A stretch of DNA of 60,948 nucleotides from an uncultured Sutterella sp. GTDB taxonomy: Bacteria; Pseudomonadota; Gammaproteobacteria; Burkholderiales; Burkholderiaceae_F. A program made the position numbers and the translations under genes. The notes below the pieces were generated by a model, which had not been told where the DNA came from, did not search any database, and saw nothing but the letters and a program-made list of their open reading frames with translations. The stretch is taken from positions 1 through 60,948 of the forward strand of contig USBS01000001.1 in assembly GCA_900552915.1 (NCBI GenBank), written 5' to 3'. This document shows, in pieces, positions 30,623 through 40,375 of the stretch (positions are counted from its first letter, which is position 1; each line of letters opens with the position of its first letter).

Positions 30623-33475
30623 TCATTGCAGCTTACCGCCACGCGAACGACACTTGAGCTTGCTCGCATCCAGAGTCTTCTTGAGCCACTGTCCCGTAAT
30701 GCTCGCCTTGCACTTGACAAGATCCTCAGGAACCCCCTCGAAAATCAATTCGCCTCCTCTGCCGCCGCCTTCCGGACCGATATCGATCACCCAATCGGCG
30801 CCGGCGATGACGTCCATGTTGTGTTCAATCACAACGACCGTATTGCCGAGTGCGGTGAGGCGCCGCAGCACGCGCATCAGTACCGCCACGTCTTCAAAGT
30901 GAAGCCCCGTTGTCGGTTCATCCAGAATGTAGAGCGTGCGGCCCGTATCGCGCCGAGCAAGTTCCTCAGCCAGTTTGATGCGCTGCGCTTCCCCTCCGGA
31001 AAACGTCACGGCGCTCTGTCCGAGTCTGATGTAGCCCAATCCAACCGCATCGAGCATTTCAAGCTTTCGTGCAATCGGCGCATGCACGGCAAAAAAGTCC
31101 TTGGCCTCGTTTACCGTCATGTCGAGCACATCGGCAATCGATTTACCCTTGTATTTCACTTCGAGCGTTTCTCGGTTGTAACGCCGCCCGCGGCAGACGG
31201 GGCAGTCGACGTAAACTGGCGGCAGGAACCCCATTTCAAATTTGATGCGTCCCTCGCCTTCGCAGGCTTCGCAAGCGCCGCCTTCGGTGTTGAAGCTAAA
31301 GCGCCCGGGGCCGTACCCGCGCTCCATTGCCGCAGGCGTCGCCGCAAACACCTCCCGCAATGGAGCCATGAGCCCCGTATAGGTTGCAGGGTTCGATCGA
31401 GGCGTCTTTCCGATGGCGCTCTGATCGACCTCAATCACCTTGTCAAAGAAATCCGCTCCCTCGATGAGCTCAAAATCCAACGGCTGCGTTTTGGCCCGAT
31501 GCAGACGTTTTTTCATGTAGTTCGCCAACGTTTCGTTGACAAGCGTCGACTTGCCCGAGCCGGATACGCCGGTGACGGCAATCAACGCTCCGACAGGAAA
31601 TCGACACGTCACGTGCTTGAGATTGCGTCCGCACGCCCCCTTGAGCACCAACGCGTCCGAATCCTTGTTAAACAGCTTGTGCGGTACCTCGGGCATGCGC
31701 ACGCGTCCGCTCAAATACGCTCCTGTCTTGGAAGACTCGCATCGGCAGATGTCCTTAAGCGTACCCTGACAGACCACTTCGCCGCCGAGCGTGCCCGCTC
31801 CCGGGCCGATGTCGACAATCCAGTCGGCAGCGCGGATCATGTCGGCATCGTGCTCGACTACGACGACGGTATTGCCTGCCTGCGCGAGTTTTTTAAGCAT
31901 TTCGATGACTCGCCCCGTATCGCGCTGATGCAGTCCCACTGTCGGTTCGTCGAGAACATAGGTAACGCCGGTAAGTCCTGCGCCCAGCTGTCCGGCTAGC
32001 CGGATGCGCTGGACTTCGCCGCCCGAAAGACTTGCTGTTTCGCGCGACAGCGTCAGATAGCCGAGACCGACGTCAATCAAGAACCGAACGCGCTTGACGA
32101 CCTCGTCCAAAAGCGGCCTTGCCACCGGCTCACGTCCCGGCGCAAACCGAAGCTCTCCGATACGCTCGACCAGCTGAGTAAGCGGAAGCCTCTGTATCTC
32201 GATGAGATTGATTCGGTTTTCGGGCAGTCCCACATAAACGTTTTTAACTTCCGAGCGATGTCGAGTGCCCTCGCAAGCCGGGCATGTCATCGTGCGGCGC
32301 AGCACGCGCATGCCGTTTTTAACAGCTTCGCTTGTCGTGCGCTTCCACTTTTTCTCAAGCTGCGGAATGATGCCTTCGAATTCGGGCATTCCGACAATTT
32401 CGGACTGCTTGCCGTTGGGCCCGTAGAGCACAAAGTCGCGAACATCTTCGCGCAGCGATTCGAAACTTTCGTCCAGGGAAAAATCGAGCAGCCGCGACGC
32501 CTGCGTCACAGCCGTGAAATTGGCGCGGTTTTGCAGTGTACAGCCGCAAACAGCCCCCTGCCGAAGCGAAAGGCGCGGGTCACTCACCACAAGCGACGGA
32601 TCAAAGCGTTCGACCTCGCCGGCACCTTCACATACGGGGCAAGCCCCGAGAGCATTATTAAAGGAGAACATTGCCGGACTCAGGTCGGGCGCCGTCGCTT
32701 CACACACCGGGCAGCAATAGCGTGTGTGAAACACGCGCCGCTCACCAGTATCCATGCGCAGATAAGCAGCCCGACCGTCGGCGGCCTTTACCGCCGCTTC
32801 GAAGCTTTCGGCCAGACGCGCCCGCTGTGCGTCCGAGCTCTTGAGACGATCGACCACGATGTCAAGCGCCACGGATGCGGCCTGCAGCTGCAGCAGTTTC
32901 TGAGGAATATCCTCAATCGGGTACGCCTCCCCCTCGATCAGCACGCGCATAAAGCCCCGAGCGGCCAACTTCCTACAGACATCCTCAACCGTCGGACCGG
33001 GGCTCAGTCGCAGCGGAGCAAGAATTAAAACGCGCGTGCCCTCCTCAAAGCGCAGCACGGCGTCGACCATATCGTGTATGCCCGATTTTTCCAACGGTAT
33101 GTCGTGCTCGGCGCAGTAGGGCACTCCAGCCCGCGCAAAAAGAATGCGCAGATAATCGTTGACTTCCGTCATCGTGCCAACTGTCGAGCGCGACCCCGCA
33201 GCCGTTGTCGCCTGACCGATCGCGATGCACGGAGAAAGCCCCTCGATGCCGTCGACGTCAGGCTTATCCATCACATCCATGAAGCGTCGCGCGTAGCTTG
33301 AGACGCTTTCGGCATATCGGCGCTGTCCCTCGGCATAGAGCGTATCGAATGCAACCGAACTTTTGCCGGAGCCCGATGGCCCCGTAACAACCGTCAGTTT
33401 TCCGCGCGGAATTTCAACGTCGATATTCTTCAGATTATGCGTGCGCGCTCCGCGAATACGGATCGTATCGGGCAT
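30623..33475 (-). CDS. uvrA: Excinuclease ABC subunit UvrA
   Basis: DNA damage recognition ATPase of nucleotide excision repair. 950 residues from ATG 33475 (AAAGGTTC upstream); the frame is open to 33532. It has two ABC modules: Walker A GPSGSGKSS near the start and GVSGSGKST in the middle, each with an SGGE signature (LSGGEVQRIRLA, FSGGEAQRIKLA). Zinc-finger cysteines CPVC...CPVC and CEAC...CPVC are present. Divergent from the MFS gene, with ssb beyond, an arrangement common in proteobacteria. Confidence 0.97.
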   Translation of the reverse strand: MPDTIRIRGARTHNLKNIDVEIPRGKLTVVTGPSGSGKSSVAFDTLYAEGQRRYAESVSSYARRFMDVMDKPDVDGIEGLSPCIAIGQATTAAGSRSTVGTMTEVNDYLRILFARAGVPYCAEHDIPLEKSGIHDMVDAVLRFEEGTRVLILAPLRLSPGPTVEDVCRKLAARGFMRVLIEGEAYPIEDIPQKLLQLQAASVALDIVVDRLKSSDAQRARLAESFEAAVKAADGRAAYLRMDTGERRVFHTRYCCPVCEATAPDLSPAMFSFNNALGACPVCEGAGEVERFDPSLVVSDPRLSLRQGAVCGCTLQNRANFTAVTQASRLLDFSLDESFESLREDVRDFVLYGPNGKQSEIVGMPEFEGIIPQLEKKWKRTTSEAVKNGMRVLRRTMTCPACEGTRHRSEVKNVYVGLPENRINLIEIQRLPLTQLVERIGELRFAPGREPVARPLLDEVVKRVRFLIDVGLGYLTLSRETASLSGGEVQRIRLAGQLGAGLTGVTYVLDEPTVGLHQRDTGRVIEMLKKLAQAGNTVVVVEHDADMIRAADWIVDIGPGAGTLGGEVVCQGTLKDICRCESSKTGAYLSGRVRMPEVPHKLFNKDSDALVLKGACGRNLKHVTCRFPVGALIAVTGVSGSGKSTLVNETLANYMKKRLHRAKTQPLDFELIEGADFFDKVIEVDQSAIGKTPRSNPATYTGLMAPLREVFAATPAAMERGYGPGRFSFNTEGGACEACEGEGRIKFEMGFLPPVYVDCPVCRGRRYNRETLEVKYKGKSIADVLDMTVNEAKDFFAVHAPIARKLEMLDAVGLGYIRLGQSAVTFSGGEAQRIKLAEELARRDTGRTLYILDEPTTGLHFEDVAVLMRVLRRLTALGNTVVVIEHNMDVIAGADWVIDIGPEGGGRGGELIFEGVPEDLVKCKASITGQWLKKTLDASKLKCRSRGGKLQ

Positions 33476-33626
33476 GACAGAACCTTTCCTAACAATCTCT
33501 CTGAACCACTCTGCGCTTAAGCTCCGGCTCAAGCGAACTTATTACTATACAGCCCGCTGCGGCCGTCGAAAAGTTAAAAAATTCCGGTCGGCCGCATTCC
33601 TCCGAGCAACACTGCAGCATTCTCTT

Positions 33627-34838
33627 ATGACGGCTTCCTCCACTTCCCTACGTCTCACAAAGACCGAACGCACGGCGTCTATGACGCTCGGGGCCGTTTT
33701 TGCGTTGCGTCTGCTTGGAATTTTTCTGATTCTTCCCGTGTTTTCAGTCTGGGCGCAGAGCCTCGAGGGCGGCAACAATGCCTTCATGATCGGTCTGGCG
33801 CTCGGAATCTACGGCCTCACACAGGCCTTTCTGCAGATTCCGCTCGGTGCGGCCAGCGATAAATTCGGCCGCAAGCCCGTGATCGCCTTCGGACTCGTGC
33901 TCTTTATTGCGGGCTGTCTTCTTGCCGCTGCGGCCGACAGCGTCGAAATGCTTCTCTTTGCGCGGGCCGTGCAGGGGGCGGGCGCCGTCTCGGCCGCCGT
34001 CACCGCGATGATTTCCGATTGTGTTCGAGAGAAACTTCTCACCCGAGCCATGGCTTTTGTGGGTGCCTCCATCGGCGCGAGTTTTGCCGTCTCGCTCGTG
34101 GCCGCCCCGCTTCTGGCCGATGCAATCGGCGTACCCGGCATCTTCTGCCTCACGGCGGCATTGTGCGCCGCCGCCATCGTTGCCGTTGTTTTTGTGCTTC
34201 CGACCGTTCCCGTCAAGAAATTTGAAAATTTCGAATCCGAAGCCAAGCTCAAGGATGTATTTCTGCACGGCGAACTGATGCGCCTCAACTTGGGCATCTT
34301 CTCGCTGCACATGGCGCAGATGGCACTATTTGTCGTGATTCCGCTGCGGCTCACCGAACTGCAGCTGCCGGTGGCTCAGCACTGGACCGTGTATCTGCCG
34401 GCCGTCCTCGTGAGCCTCATCTTTTTGATGCCTGCCATCCGTCATGCCGAAAAAACCGGTCGAATCAAGGAACTGTTCATTACAGCCATTTCGCTCGTGT
34501 TGGCAGCCTTCGCCGGATTCGAGATTTTTGACAACTCGGTTCTTCTCATTTCCGTTTTGCTGTTAGTATTCTTCTCCGGCTTTAACGTCCTCGAAGCATC
34601 TCTTCCGTCGCTCGTTTCCAAAACGGCGCCGGCCGAATGCAAGGGGTTGGCGCTGGGCGTATACAACACCACGCAGTCCGTCGGCGTCTTCATCGGCGGC
34701 GCGGCCGGCGGGTGGCTCTACGGCGCCTTCGGAACGCACGGGGTATACGCCTTCTGCGCTTTGCTGATGGTCATCTGGATCATCGCCGCACGCGGAATGA
34801 CCGCTCCTGGTCCGAGGTCTGTTGAAGCGGACATTTGA
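33627..34838 (+). CDS. MFS transporter, 12-helix drug-efflux type
   Basis: 403 residues from ATG 33627, with about 12 hydrophobic segments. The loop 2-3 motif is GAASDKFGRKPVIAFG, and the motif-B/C region RAVQGAGAVSAAVTAMISD is typical of proton-driven exporters. The substrate is unknown. The position between uvrA and ssb is conserved in many beta- and gammaproteobacteria. The frame is open upstream to 33363 but that part overlaps uvrA. Confidence 0.85.
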   Translation: MTASSTSLRLTKTERTASMTLGAVFALRLLGIFLILPVFSVWAQSLEGGNNAFMIGLALGIYGLTQAFLQIPLGAASDKFGRKPVIAFGLVLFIAGCLLAAAADSVEMLLFARAVQGAGAVSAAVTAMISDCVREKLLTRAMAFVGASIGASFAVSLVAAPLLADAIGVPGIFCLTAALCAAAIVAVVFVLPTVPVKKFENFESEAKLKDVFLHGELMRLNLGIFSLHMAQMALFVVIPLRLTELQLPVAQHWTVYLPAVLVSLIFLMPAIRHAEKTGRIKELFITAISLVLAAFAGFEIFDNSVLLISVLLLVFFSGFNVLEASLPSLVSKTAPAECKGLALGVYNTTQSVGVFIGGAAGGWLYGAFGTHGVYAFCALLMVIWIIAARGMTAPGPRSVEADI

Positions 34839-34908
34839 GCCTTCAAACTCTTGACCTTTCTCGAGAGATTAGGTTTGGTAATTCACTTTTCATCTGGATA
34901 TTTAAGTC

Positions 34909-35397
34909 ATGGCATCCATTAACAAGGTCATCTTGATTGGCAACCTCGGACGTGATCCCGAAACGCGCTACACCGCCGACGGCGGCACCGCCATCTGCAA
35001 CATTCTCATGGCCACCTCCCGCCGCTATAAGGACAGCCAAGGCCAGCTGCAGGAAGAAACCGAATGGCACCGCGTAGTCTTCTTCGGTCGTCAGGCCGAA
35101 GTGGCTCAGACCTACCTGCGCAAGGGCAATCCCGTGTACATCGAAGGACGTCTGCGCACCCGCCGCTACACCGACAAGGAAGGCGTCGAGCGCTACTACA
35201 CGGAAATCATCTGCGAAACGATGCAGCTGCTCGGCAGCCGCAATTCCTCTTCGAGCGCCTCGCACCAGACCGACGAGGCCTTTGAGTCGCCGCGCCGAGC
35301 CGCTCCCGCCGCTCGTCCGGCACCGCAGCCCGCAGCTCAGCCCGCGCAGCCTGCAGTTGCCGCCGACAGCTTCAGCGACGACGATATTCCGTTCTAA
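34909..35397 (+). CDS. ssb: Single-stranded DNA-binding protein SSB
   Basis: 162 residues. OB-fold N-terminus (MASINKVILIGNLGRDPETRY, residues 1-110), a Pro/Ala/Gln-rich linker, and the acidic C-terminal tail DDDIPF that recruits repair proteins. Coats single-stranded DNA in replication and repair. Confidence 0.97.
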   Translation: MASINKVILIGNLGRDPETRYTADGGTAICNILMATSRRYKDSQGQLQEETEWHRVVFFGRQAEVAQTYLRKGNPVYIEGRLRTRRYTDKEGVERYYTEIICETMQLLGSRNSSSSASHQTDEAFESPRRAAPAARPAPQPAAQPAQPAVAADSFSDDDIPF

Positions 35398-35424
35398 TCG
35401 GCAAATCGTCCAATTGCTCGCACG

Positions 35425-35452
35425 AAAAGCCGCCCGTTTCGGGCGGTTTTTC
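35425..35452 (+). terminator. Terminator after ssb, possibly bidirectional
   Basis: CCGCCCG-TTTC-GGGCGG hairpin with A run before and TTTTTCG after it; serves ssb and perhaps the convergent macB-like permease gene. Confidence 0.8.
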
Positions 35453-35466
35453 GTTATGCAGGCGAC

Positions 35467-36675
35467 CTATTCGTGACGCACGGCTTCAATCGGATCAAGC
35501 CTGGCGGCGCGTCGGGCAGGGAAGTAGCCGAAGATAACCCCCGTCAAAGCCGCGAAGGCAAAGCTCACGATGTTGATCATCGGGTCGAACGTATAGGGCA
35601 CATCCATCCAGGCGGTTAAGGCGTAGGAAGAGCCGGCCGCAAGCAGGATTCCGATTAAGCCGCCCATGCAACCGAGCACCACGGCTTCAATCAGAAACTG
35701 CATGAGTACTTCGCGGGCGGTAGCACCGATTGCGAGACGGACGCCGATTTCGCGTGTTCGCTCCGTCACCGACACAAGCATGATGTTCATGATGCCGATG
35801 CCGCCCACAAGGAGACTGACCGCAGCCACAGCCCCCAGAAGCGCCGTCATGATCTGGGTAGTGGAAGCCACCTTTTCCGCCACCTCGGCCGTATCGAGAA
35901 TGGAGAAATTGTCGTCGTCGCCTTCGGAAAGCGAACGGCGCTCCCGCATCAGATCGCGCACCATGCTCTTGAGCTGCACACGGTCGCTTTGCGGATCGAT
36001 GCTGAGCAAAATCGTATTGACGCGATTATTGCCGACCAGACGCCGCGCGGCCGTATTGAAGGGAATGACCACCAGATCATCCTGATCCCCGCCCATAGCC
36101 GCAGTGCCTTTTTCCTCCAAAAGCCCCACGATGCGGCAGGAAAAGGAATTGACGCGCAGCATCTCGCCGATGACGGGGTGATTTTCTCCGAAAAGTTCCT
36201 TTTGAACCGTCGTACCGATCACGCACACGGCTGCGCCCGACATTTCTTCGGCAGGTTCAAAGAAACGTCCCTGGGCGAGCGTGCGGTTGTCGGTCGTAAA
36301 GTAGTCCACACTCGAACCGATGATGGTTGTGGTCCAGTTCTTGCCGTTGGCTACCACAATCGTGCTGCGCTGCGACTGCGGAGCGGCCGAAATCACACCG
36401 CCGATTTGCTCTTCGAGCGCTTCAACGTCTTCGAGCTTGAAGCTCGGCGCCCCTGCGGCGCCGCCGGGGCCCAGACGCTGGCCCTTGCGCAGCATCAGCT
36501 GATTGTTGCCGAAACTTTCTATTTGTTCTCTTACGGCATCGGTAGCGCCGTTGCCCACGGTCACCATCGTGATGACGGCCGCGACGCCGATCACGATGCC
36601 CAAAACGGTCAGAAGCGAGCGCAGCGGATTGCGCCGAATCTGACGAAAAGCAAGCAAGAAGGCGTTTCCCAGCAT
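35467..36675 (-). CDS. MacB-like ABC transporter permease (FtsX family)
   Basis: 402 residues: N-terminal membrane segment (LRSLLTVLGIVIGVAAVITMV), large periplasmic MacB_PCD domain (~45-240), and three C-terminal helices of FtsX type (LLGAVAAVSLLVGGIGIMNIMLVSVTERTREIG). Such permeases push periplasmic substrates toward an outer-membrane channel. In E. coli MacB the ATPase is fused in front; here it is the preceding gene, whose stop abuts this start. Last gene of a four-gene efflux operon. Confidence 0.9.
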   Translation of the reverse strand: MLGNAFLLAFRQIRRNPLRSLLTVLGIVIGVAAVITMVTVGNGATDAVREQIESFGNNQLMLRKGQRLGPGGAAGAPSFKLEDVEALEEQIGGVISAAPQSQRSTIVVANGKNWTTTIIGSSVDYFTTDNRTLAQGRFFEPAEEMSGAAVCVIGTTVQKELFGENHPVIGEMLRVNSFSCRIVGLLEEKGTAAMGGDQDDLVVIPFNTAARRLVGNNRVNTILLSIDPQSDRVQLKSMVRDLMRERRSLSEGDDDNFSILDTAEVAEKVASTTQIMTALLGAVAAVSLLVGGIGIMNIMLVSVTERTREIGVRLAIGATAREVLMQFLIEAVVLGCMGGLIGILLAAGSSYALTAWMDVPYTFDPMINIVSFAFAALTGVIFGYFPARRAARLDPIEAVRHE

Positions 36676-37374
36676 TTAGAGTCCCTCCTGCAGTACGTCG
36701 CTTGCGATCATGCCGTCGATGCAATGCACGCAGCGCCGTGCGTAGCGAGCCATGTCGGGCTCGTGCGTCACCAACACAATCGTAATTTTGTCGGATTTGT
36801 TGAGGTCAGTGAGCAACTCCATGATTTCCACGGATTTATGGCTGTCCAGGCTTCCGGTCGGCTCATCGGCCATCAACAGAAGCGGCTTGGTGACGATGGC
36901 TCGCGCAATGGCCACGCGCTGCTGCTGACCGCCGGAGAGTTCCGCCGGCGTATGGCTTTCCCACTTCAAAAGCCCTACGCGATCCAATGCGGCTCTCGCC
37001 ATCTCATGGCGCTCGATCGCCGGCACGCCGCGGTACAAAAGCGGCAACTCGACGTTTTCCAGCGCTGTGGTACGCGCAAGCAAATTGAACCCCTGAAATA
37101 CAAAGCCCATGAAGCGGCGACGCAACAGCGCACGCTCATCGTTCGTGAGCGTTTCAACGTGCAGCCCCTGGAATAGATATTCACCTTCGGTAGGACTGTC
37201 GAGCGCCCCGATGATGTTCATCGTCGTGGACTTGCCCGACCCCGACGGTCCCATGATCGCCACAAATTCACCCTGATCGATGGTGAGGTCGATGCCGTTC
37301 AAGGCGTTGAAAGCCGCCTCTCCCGAGCCGTAGCGCTTGACGATGCCGCGAAGTTCAATCAGATGTTCACTCAT
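36676..37374 (-). CDS. MacB-like ABC transporter ATP-binding protein
   Basis: 232 residues, LolD/MacB-type ATPase: Walker A GPSGSGKST (~40-48), signature LSGGQQQRVAIARA, Walker B LLLMADEPTGSLD, H-loop VTHEPD. Lies between the membrane fusion gene and the permease with nearly no spacing. Confidence 0.93.
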   Translation of the reverse strand: MSEHLIELRGIVKRYGSGEAAFNALNGIDLTIDQGEFVAIMGPSGSGKSTTMNIIGALDSPTEGEYLFQGLHVETLTNDERALLRRRFMGFVFQGFNLLARTTALENVELPLLYRGVPAIERHEMARAALDRVGLLKWESHTPAELSGGQQQRVAIARAIVTKPLLLMADEPTGSLDSHKSVEIMELLTDLNKSDKITIVLVTHEPDMARYARRCVHCIDGMIASDVLQEGL

Positions 37375-37396
37375 CTCGGCCCATTCCTAAAGTTCG

Positions 37397-38668
37397 TCAA
37401 TCCGTGCTTTTGAGCTGATCGGTAATGACCTTGTCGCCTTCCTTGAGCGGCCCGGAGACCACTTCGGTCATGCGGCCGTTCGTTAGACCCGTCACAATCT
37501 CGATCGGCTTGGCTTTGCCGTTTTCATCCACGATGTAGACAGTTTGCGTGCGCTCGTATTGGGCAAGCGTCACTTCCTTAGCCGTCTTCGTTCCGCGGGT
37601 TCGGTGCGGCGGCATCATCAGTCCCGTGCTTTGCTTTTGGGCGTTGCTTCGAGCGGGCTTAAAGCGCAGGGCCGTACTCGGCACCAATAGCGCGTTGTCG
37701 GTTTTGTCCGTACTGATCGTAGCGGTTGCCGTCATGCCCGGCCGAAGTTCAAGCTGCGGGTTTTTAACGTCGAGATAGGCCGTGTACGTAATCACGTTGT
37801 CGGTCGAAGTGGTCGAACCATAGGCCACCTTGGTGAGTTTGGCCGGAAAGCGTTTGTTGGGATAGCTTGCCACCGTAAAAGTCGCATCCTGTCCGTCCTT
37901 GACCTGTCCTACGTCGGCTTCGTCGACATCGACTTCAAGCTCGAGCTCGCGCAAATCGGTGGCAACCGTCAAAAGCTCCACTGCCTGAAGACTGGCCGCA
38001 ACCGCATAGCCCGGTTCGACCGAACGGGTAAGCACGACACCGTCGACAGGGCTCTTGATCTTGGACTTGGACAGATCGGTCAGACGTGTTTCGAGCGTTG
38101 CCTGCGCGTCGTCAATCGCCGCACTTGCCGACTGCACGCCTGCCTTGGACTTCAGAACAGTAGCGCGCTGCACGTCAAGTTCTGTGCGCGACGGAAGCCT
38201 GCCGCCCGAACTCTTGTTGAGTTCCTCGTAGCGGCGCATCTTGGCTTCGGCCTCCACCAGCGTTGCCTGTGCTTCGGCAAGCGCCGCTTTTGCGCTTGCA
38301 AGAGAAGCGCGCGCCTGATTGACGCTGGCCTTGAGGTTGGAGTCGTCAAGTTCAATCAAGACGTCGCCCGTTTTCACGACGCTGTTGACGTCGACATTGA
38401 CCTTGCGCACGATGCCAGACAGTTCGGAGCCGATCGACACGGTACGCACCGGATTGACGGTGCCGTTGGCCACAACCGTCACCTCAAGCGGACCGCGGAT
38501 GATTTCGGCTGTACGGTACACGGGAGCCTTTGCAGCACCGGCAAAACCGAAGTACCAAATGCCGGCAGCGGCCAATGCTGCCACAACGGCACCCACCCCC
38601 AGACGCACGGGCCAGGAAGTCTTGCTGCCTGCGCGCAGATCATTGATTGTCAGTTTCTTTTCAGTCAT
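37397..38668 (-). CDS. MacA-like periplasmic adaptor (membrane fusion protein)
   Basis: 423 residues from ATG 38668; an upstream extension in frame overlaps the outer-membrane gene. One N-terminal membrane segment (LGVGAVVAALAAAGIWYFGFAG) is followed by lipoyl half-motifs (VTVVANGTVNPVRTVSIGSELSG and IKSPVDGVVLTRSVEPG), an alpha hairpin with long coiled coil (ASLASAKAALAEAQATLVEAEAKM) and a beta-barrel domain. It would link the ABC pump to the TolC-like channel. Confidence 0.9.
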   Translation of the reverse strand: MTEKKLTINDLRAGSKTSWPVRLGVGAVVAALAAAGIWYFGFAGAAKAPVYRTAEIIRGPLEVTVVANGTVNPVRTVSIGSELSGIVRKVNVDVNSVVKTGDVLIELDDSNLKASVNQARASLASAKAALAEAQATLVEAEAKMRRYEELNKSSGGRLPSRTELDVQRATVLKSKAGVQSASAAIDDAQATLETRLTDLSKSKIKSPVDGVVLTRSVEPGYAVAASLQAVELLTVATDLRELELEVDVDEADVGQVKDGQDATFTVASYPNKRFPAKLTKVAYGSTTSTDNVITYTAYLDVKNPQLELRPGMTATATISTDKTDNALLVPSTALRFKPARSNAQKQSTGLMMPPHRTRGTKTAKEVTLAQYERTQTVYIVDENGKAKPIEIVTGLTNGRMTEVVSGPLKEGDKVITDQLKSTD

Positions 38669-38672
38669 TGCT

Positions 38673-40115
38673 CTACCCTGCCGTGCTGGTCTTGCTGTTT
38701 GAATCGTTTTGCTCGTTTCGGTTCGAATCTTCCGCCGGAGGCATCCATCCGCCGCCCATAGCTCGATAGAGCGCAATGAGCTGCGTGGCAAGATCGGCCT
38801 TGTTGCTTTGTTCGTTTTCTCGCACCGTATAAAGCGTTCGCTGCGTATTCAGGACCGTTTGGTAGTCCGTAAGCCCTGCGGAATACTGCTGCATGGCGAG
38901 ATCCGCCGCGGATTCGGCTGCTTCGAGAGCCCTCTGCAGCGCGTCGGCTCGACTTTGCGCCGTCGTAATGCCCGTGATGGCATTTTCGGTTTCTTCAAGA
39001 GCGGCCAGAAGCGTACGCGTATAGTTGGCGCGCGCCTGATCCAAAGCTGCGAGCTGCTGCTCGGTTGCCGTCACTTGTGCCCCCCAATCCAAAAGCGGCA
39101 GGGAAAGCGCCGCCACGATGCCCGCAATGCCGGTACCCGAAGCGCCGAGCGTCGAGATGGTTGCTGCGCTGGTGCCCAGATTGCCCGAAAGATTGAGCGA
39201 CGGGAACCACTGGCTTCTGGCTTCGTAGACACGGTCCGAAGCCGCTTCCAGTGCATAGGTCACGGAACGCATATCGGGACGCTGCCGCAGTGTTTCAGCC
39301 GGAAGCGAAATAGCCAGCGCCATCGGCGCAGCCGGCACTGTTTCGGCTGCTTTGACTTCCAGCGTTGCCACCGACTGCCCGGTCAGACGAGCCAATGCGT
39401 TGCGGTACTTGTCGATGCTTTGTTCAAGAATCGGGATCTGAGCGCGAGCGTTCTCTTCGTTTGAGACCGCCTGATCAACTTCCGTTTTATCCGCCAGGCC
39501 CGCTTCATAATTCCAACGGGCAATGTCGGCGGCCTGCTTGTAGTTGGAAAGCGTCATCTCGGCAATAAGCTTTTGCACGTACGCCAGACGAAGGCTCACG
39601 TAGGTCTGAGCCACTTCAGCCGCAACTGCAATGCGAGTGTCTTCGAGCGTCATGGCGCTTGCCATCGCCTCAAGATTGGCCGCTCGCTGTGCAGCGATGT
39701 TCCCGCCGGCGAGCGAAATCGACCAAGTGGCCGATGCCCCCGCCTGCCAGCTTTCGGACCAATTGTTGCGGGCTCTGTCGCCTCGCCCCTGTCCAGAAGC
39801 CGACAGCGTGGGGAAAAGATTAGCTGTGGCGTCGTCGGCAAGCGCTGCCGCCGCACGCAGATTAGCCATCGCCGTCAAAATGTCGGTGTTGTTTTCGGCC
39901 GCTGCCTGCAGCAAAACCGCAAGTTCCGGGTTATTCCAGGCCTGCCACCAAGTGCGATCACCCAGCAGAGACGGTTCCTCAAGCTGCGGCAGCTGCGCCG
40001 TCCAGTTCTGCGGCTCAAGTTTGGCTTGCTCTTCTAGGAAAGCCGTATTGCTCGCACATCCGGCAAGCACTGCGCACAGCGTCGCGGCAATCAATGTGAG
40101 GTGAGTCTTTCTCAT
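38673..40115 (-). CDS. TolC/NodT-type outer-membrane efflux lipoprotein
   Basis: 480 residues from ATG 40115 (an ATG at 40124 is equally possible). A lipoprotein signal peptide ends in LAGC, giving a lipidated Cys after about 21 residues. Two OEP repeats cover the rest, with motifs such as LRQRPDMRSVTYALEAASDRVYEARSQWFPSLNLSG. Forms the trans-periplasmic channel of this pump. First gene of the operon; its stop lies four bases before the adaptor ATG. Confidence 0.9.
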   Translation of the reverse strand: MRKTHLTLIAATLCAVLAGCASNTAFLEEQAKLEPQNWTAQLPQLEEPSLLGDRTWWQAWNNPELAVLLQAAAENNTDILTAMANLRAAAALADDATANLFPTLSASGQGRGDRARNNWSESWQAGASATWSISLAGGNIAAQRAANLEAMASAMTLEDTRIAVAAEVAQTYVSLRLAYVQKLIAEMTLSNYKQAADIARWNYEAGLADKTEVDQAVSNEENARAQIPILEQSIDKYRNALARLTGQSVATLEVKAAETVPAAPMALAISLPAETLRQRPDMRSVTYALEAASDRVYEARSQWFPSLNLSGNLGTSAATISTLGASGTGIAGIVAALSLPLLDWGAQVTATEQQLAALDQARANYTRTLLAALEETENAITGITTAQSRADALQRALEAAESAADLAMQQYSAGLTDYQTVLNTQRTLYTVRENEQSNKADLATQLIALYRAMGGGWMPPAEDSNRNEQNDSNSKTSTAG

Positions 40116-40375
40116 AGTTACCATTAAAACTGAATCAAGATTCAGAAGCGGTCGTATTCTTACCCGCAATTCTGAAGAGCGGCTTTACAAAGTTGCGTGT
40201 GGGTTTTGTAAAGCTAAGCAAATTTCGGCTTCATTAGAATGCCGAAGCCGCACAAAGACTTGCGAGTGTGCGAATATCTTTACAGAGATTTTGCCCGTCG
40301 TGCGCGACCCGGTCGACTTTTTTCTTCGCCGAGTTCGGTTGCGACAGGCATCGTTCAGTTTTCGGGAGCTAATTT

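Noticed and set aside
35989..37176. 395-codon frame opposite the MacB-like genes
   Set aside because: Antisense to two genes with clear ABC motifs.
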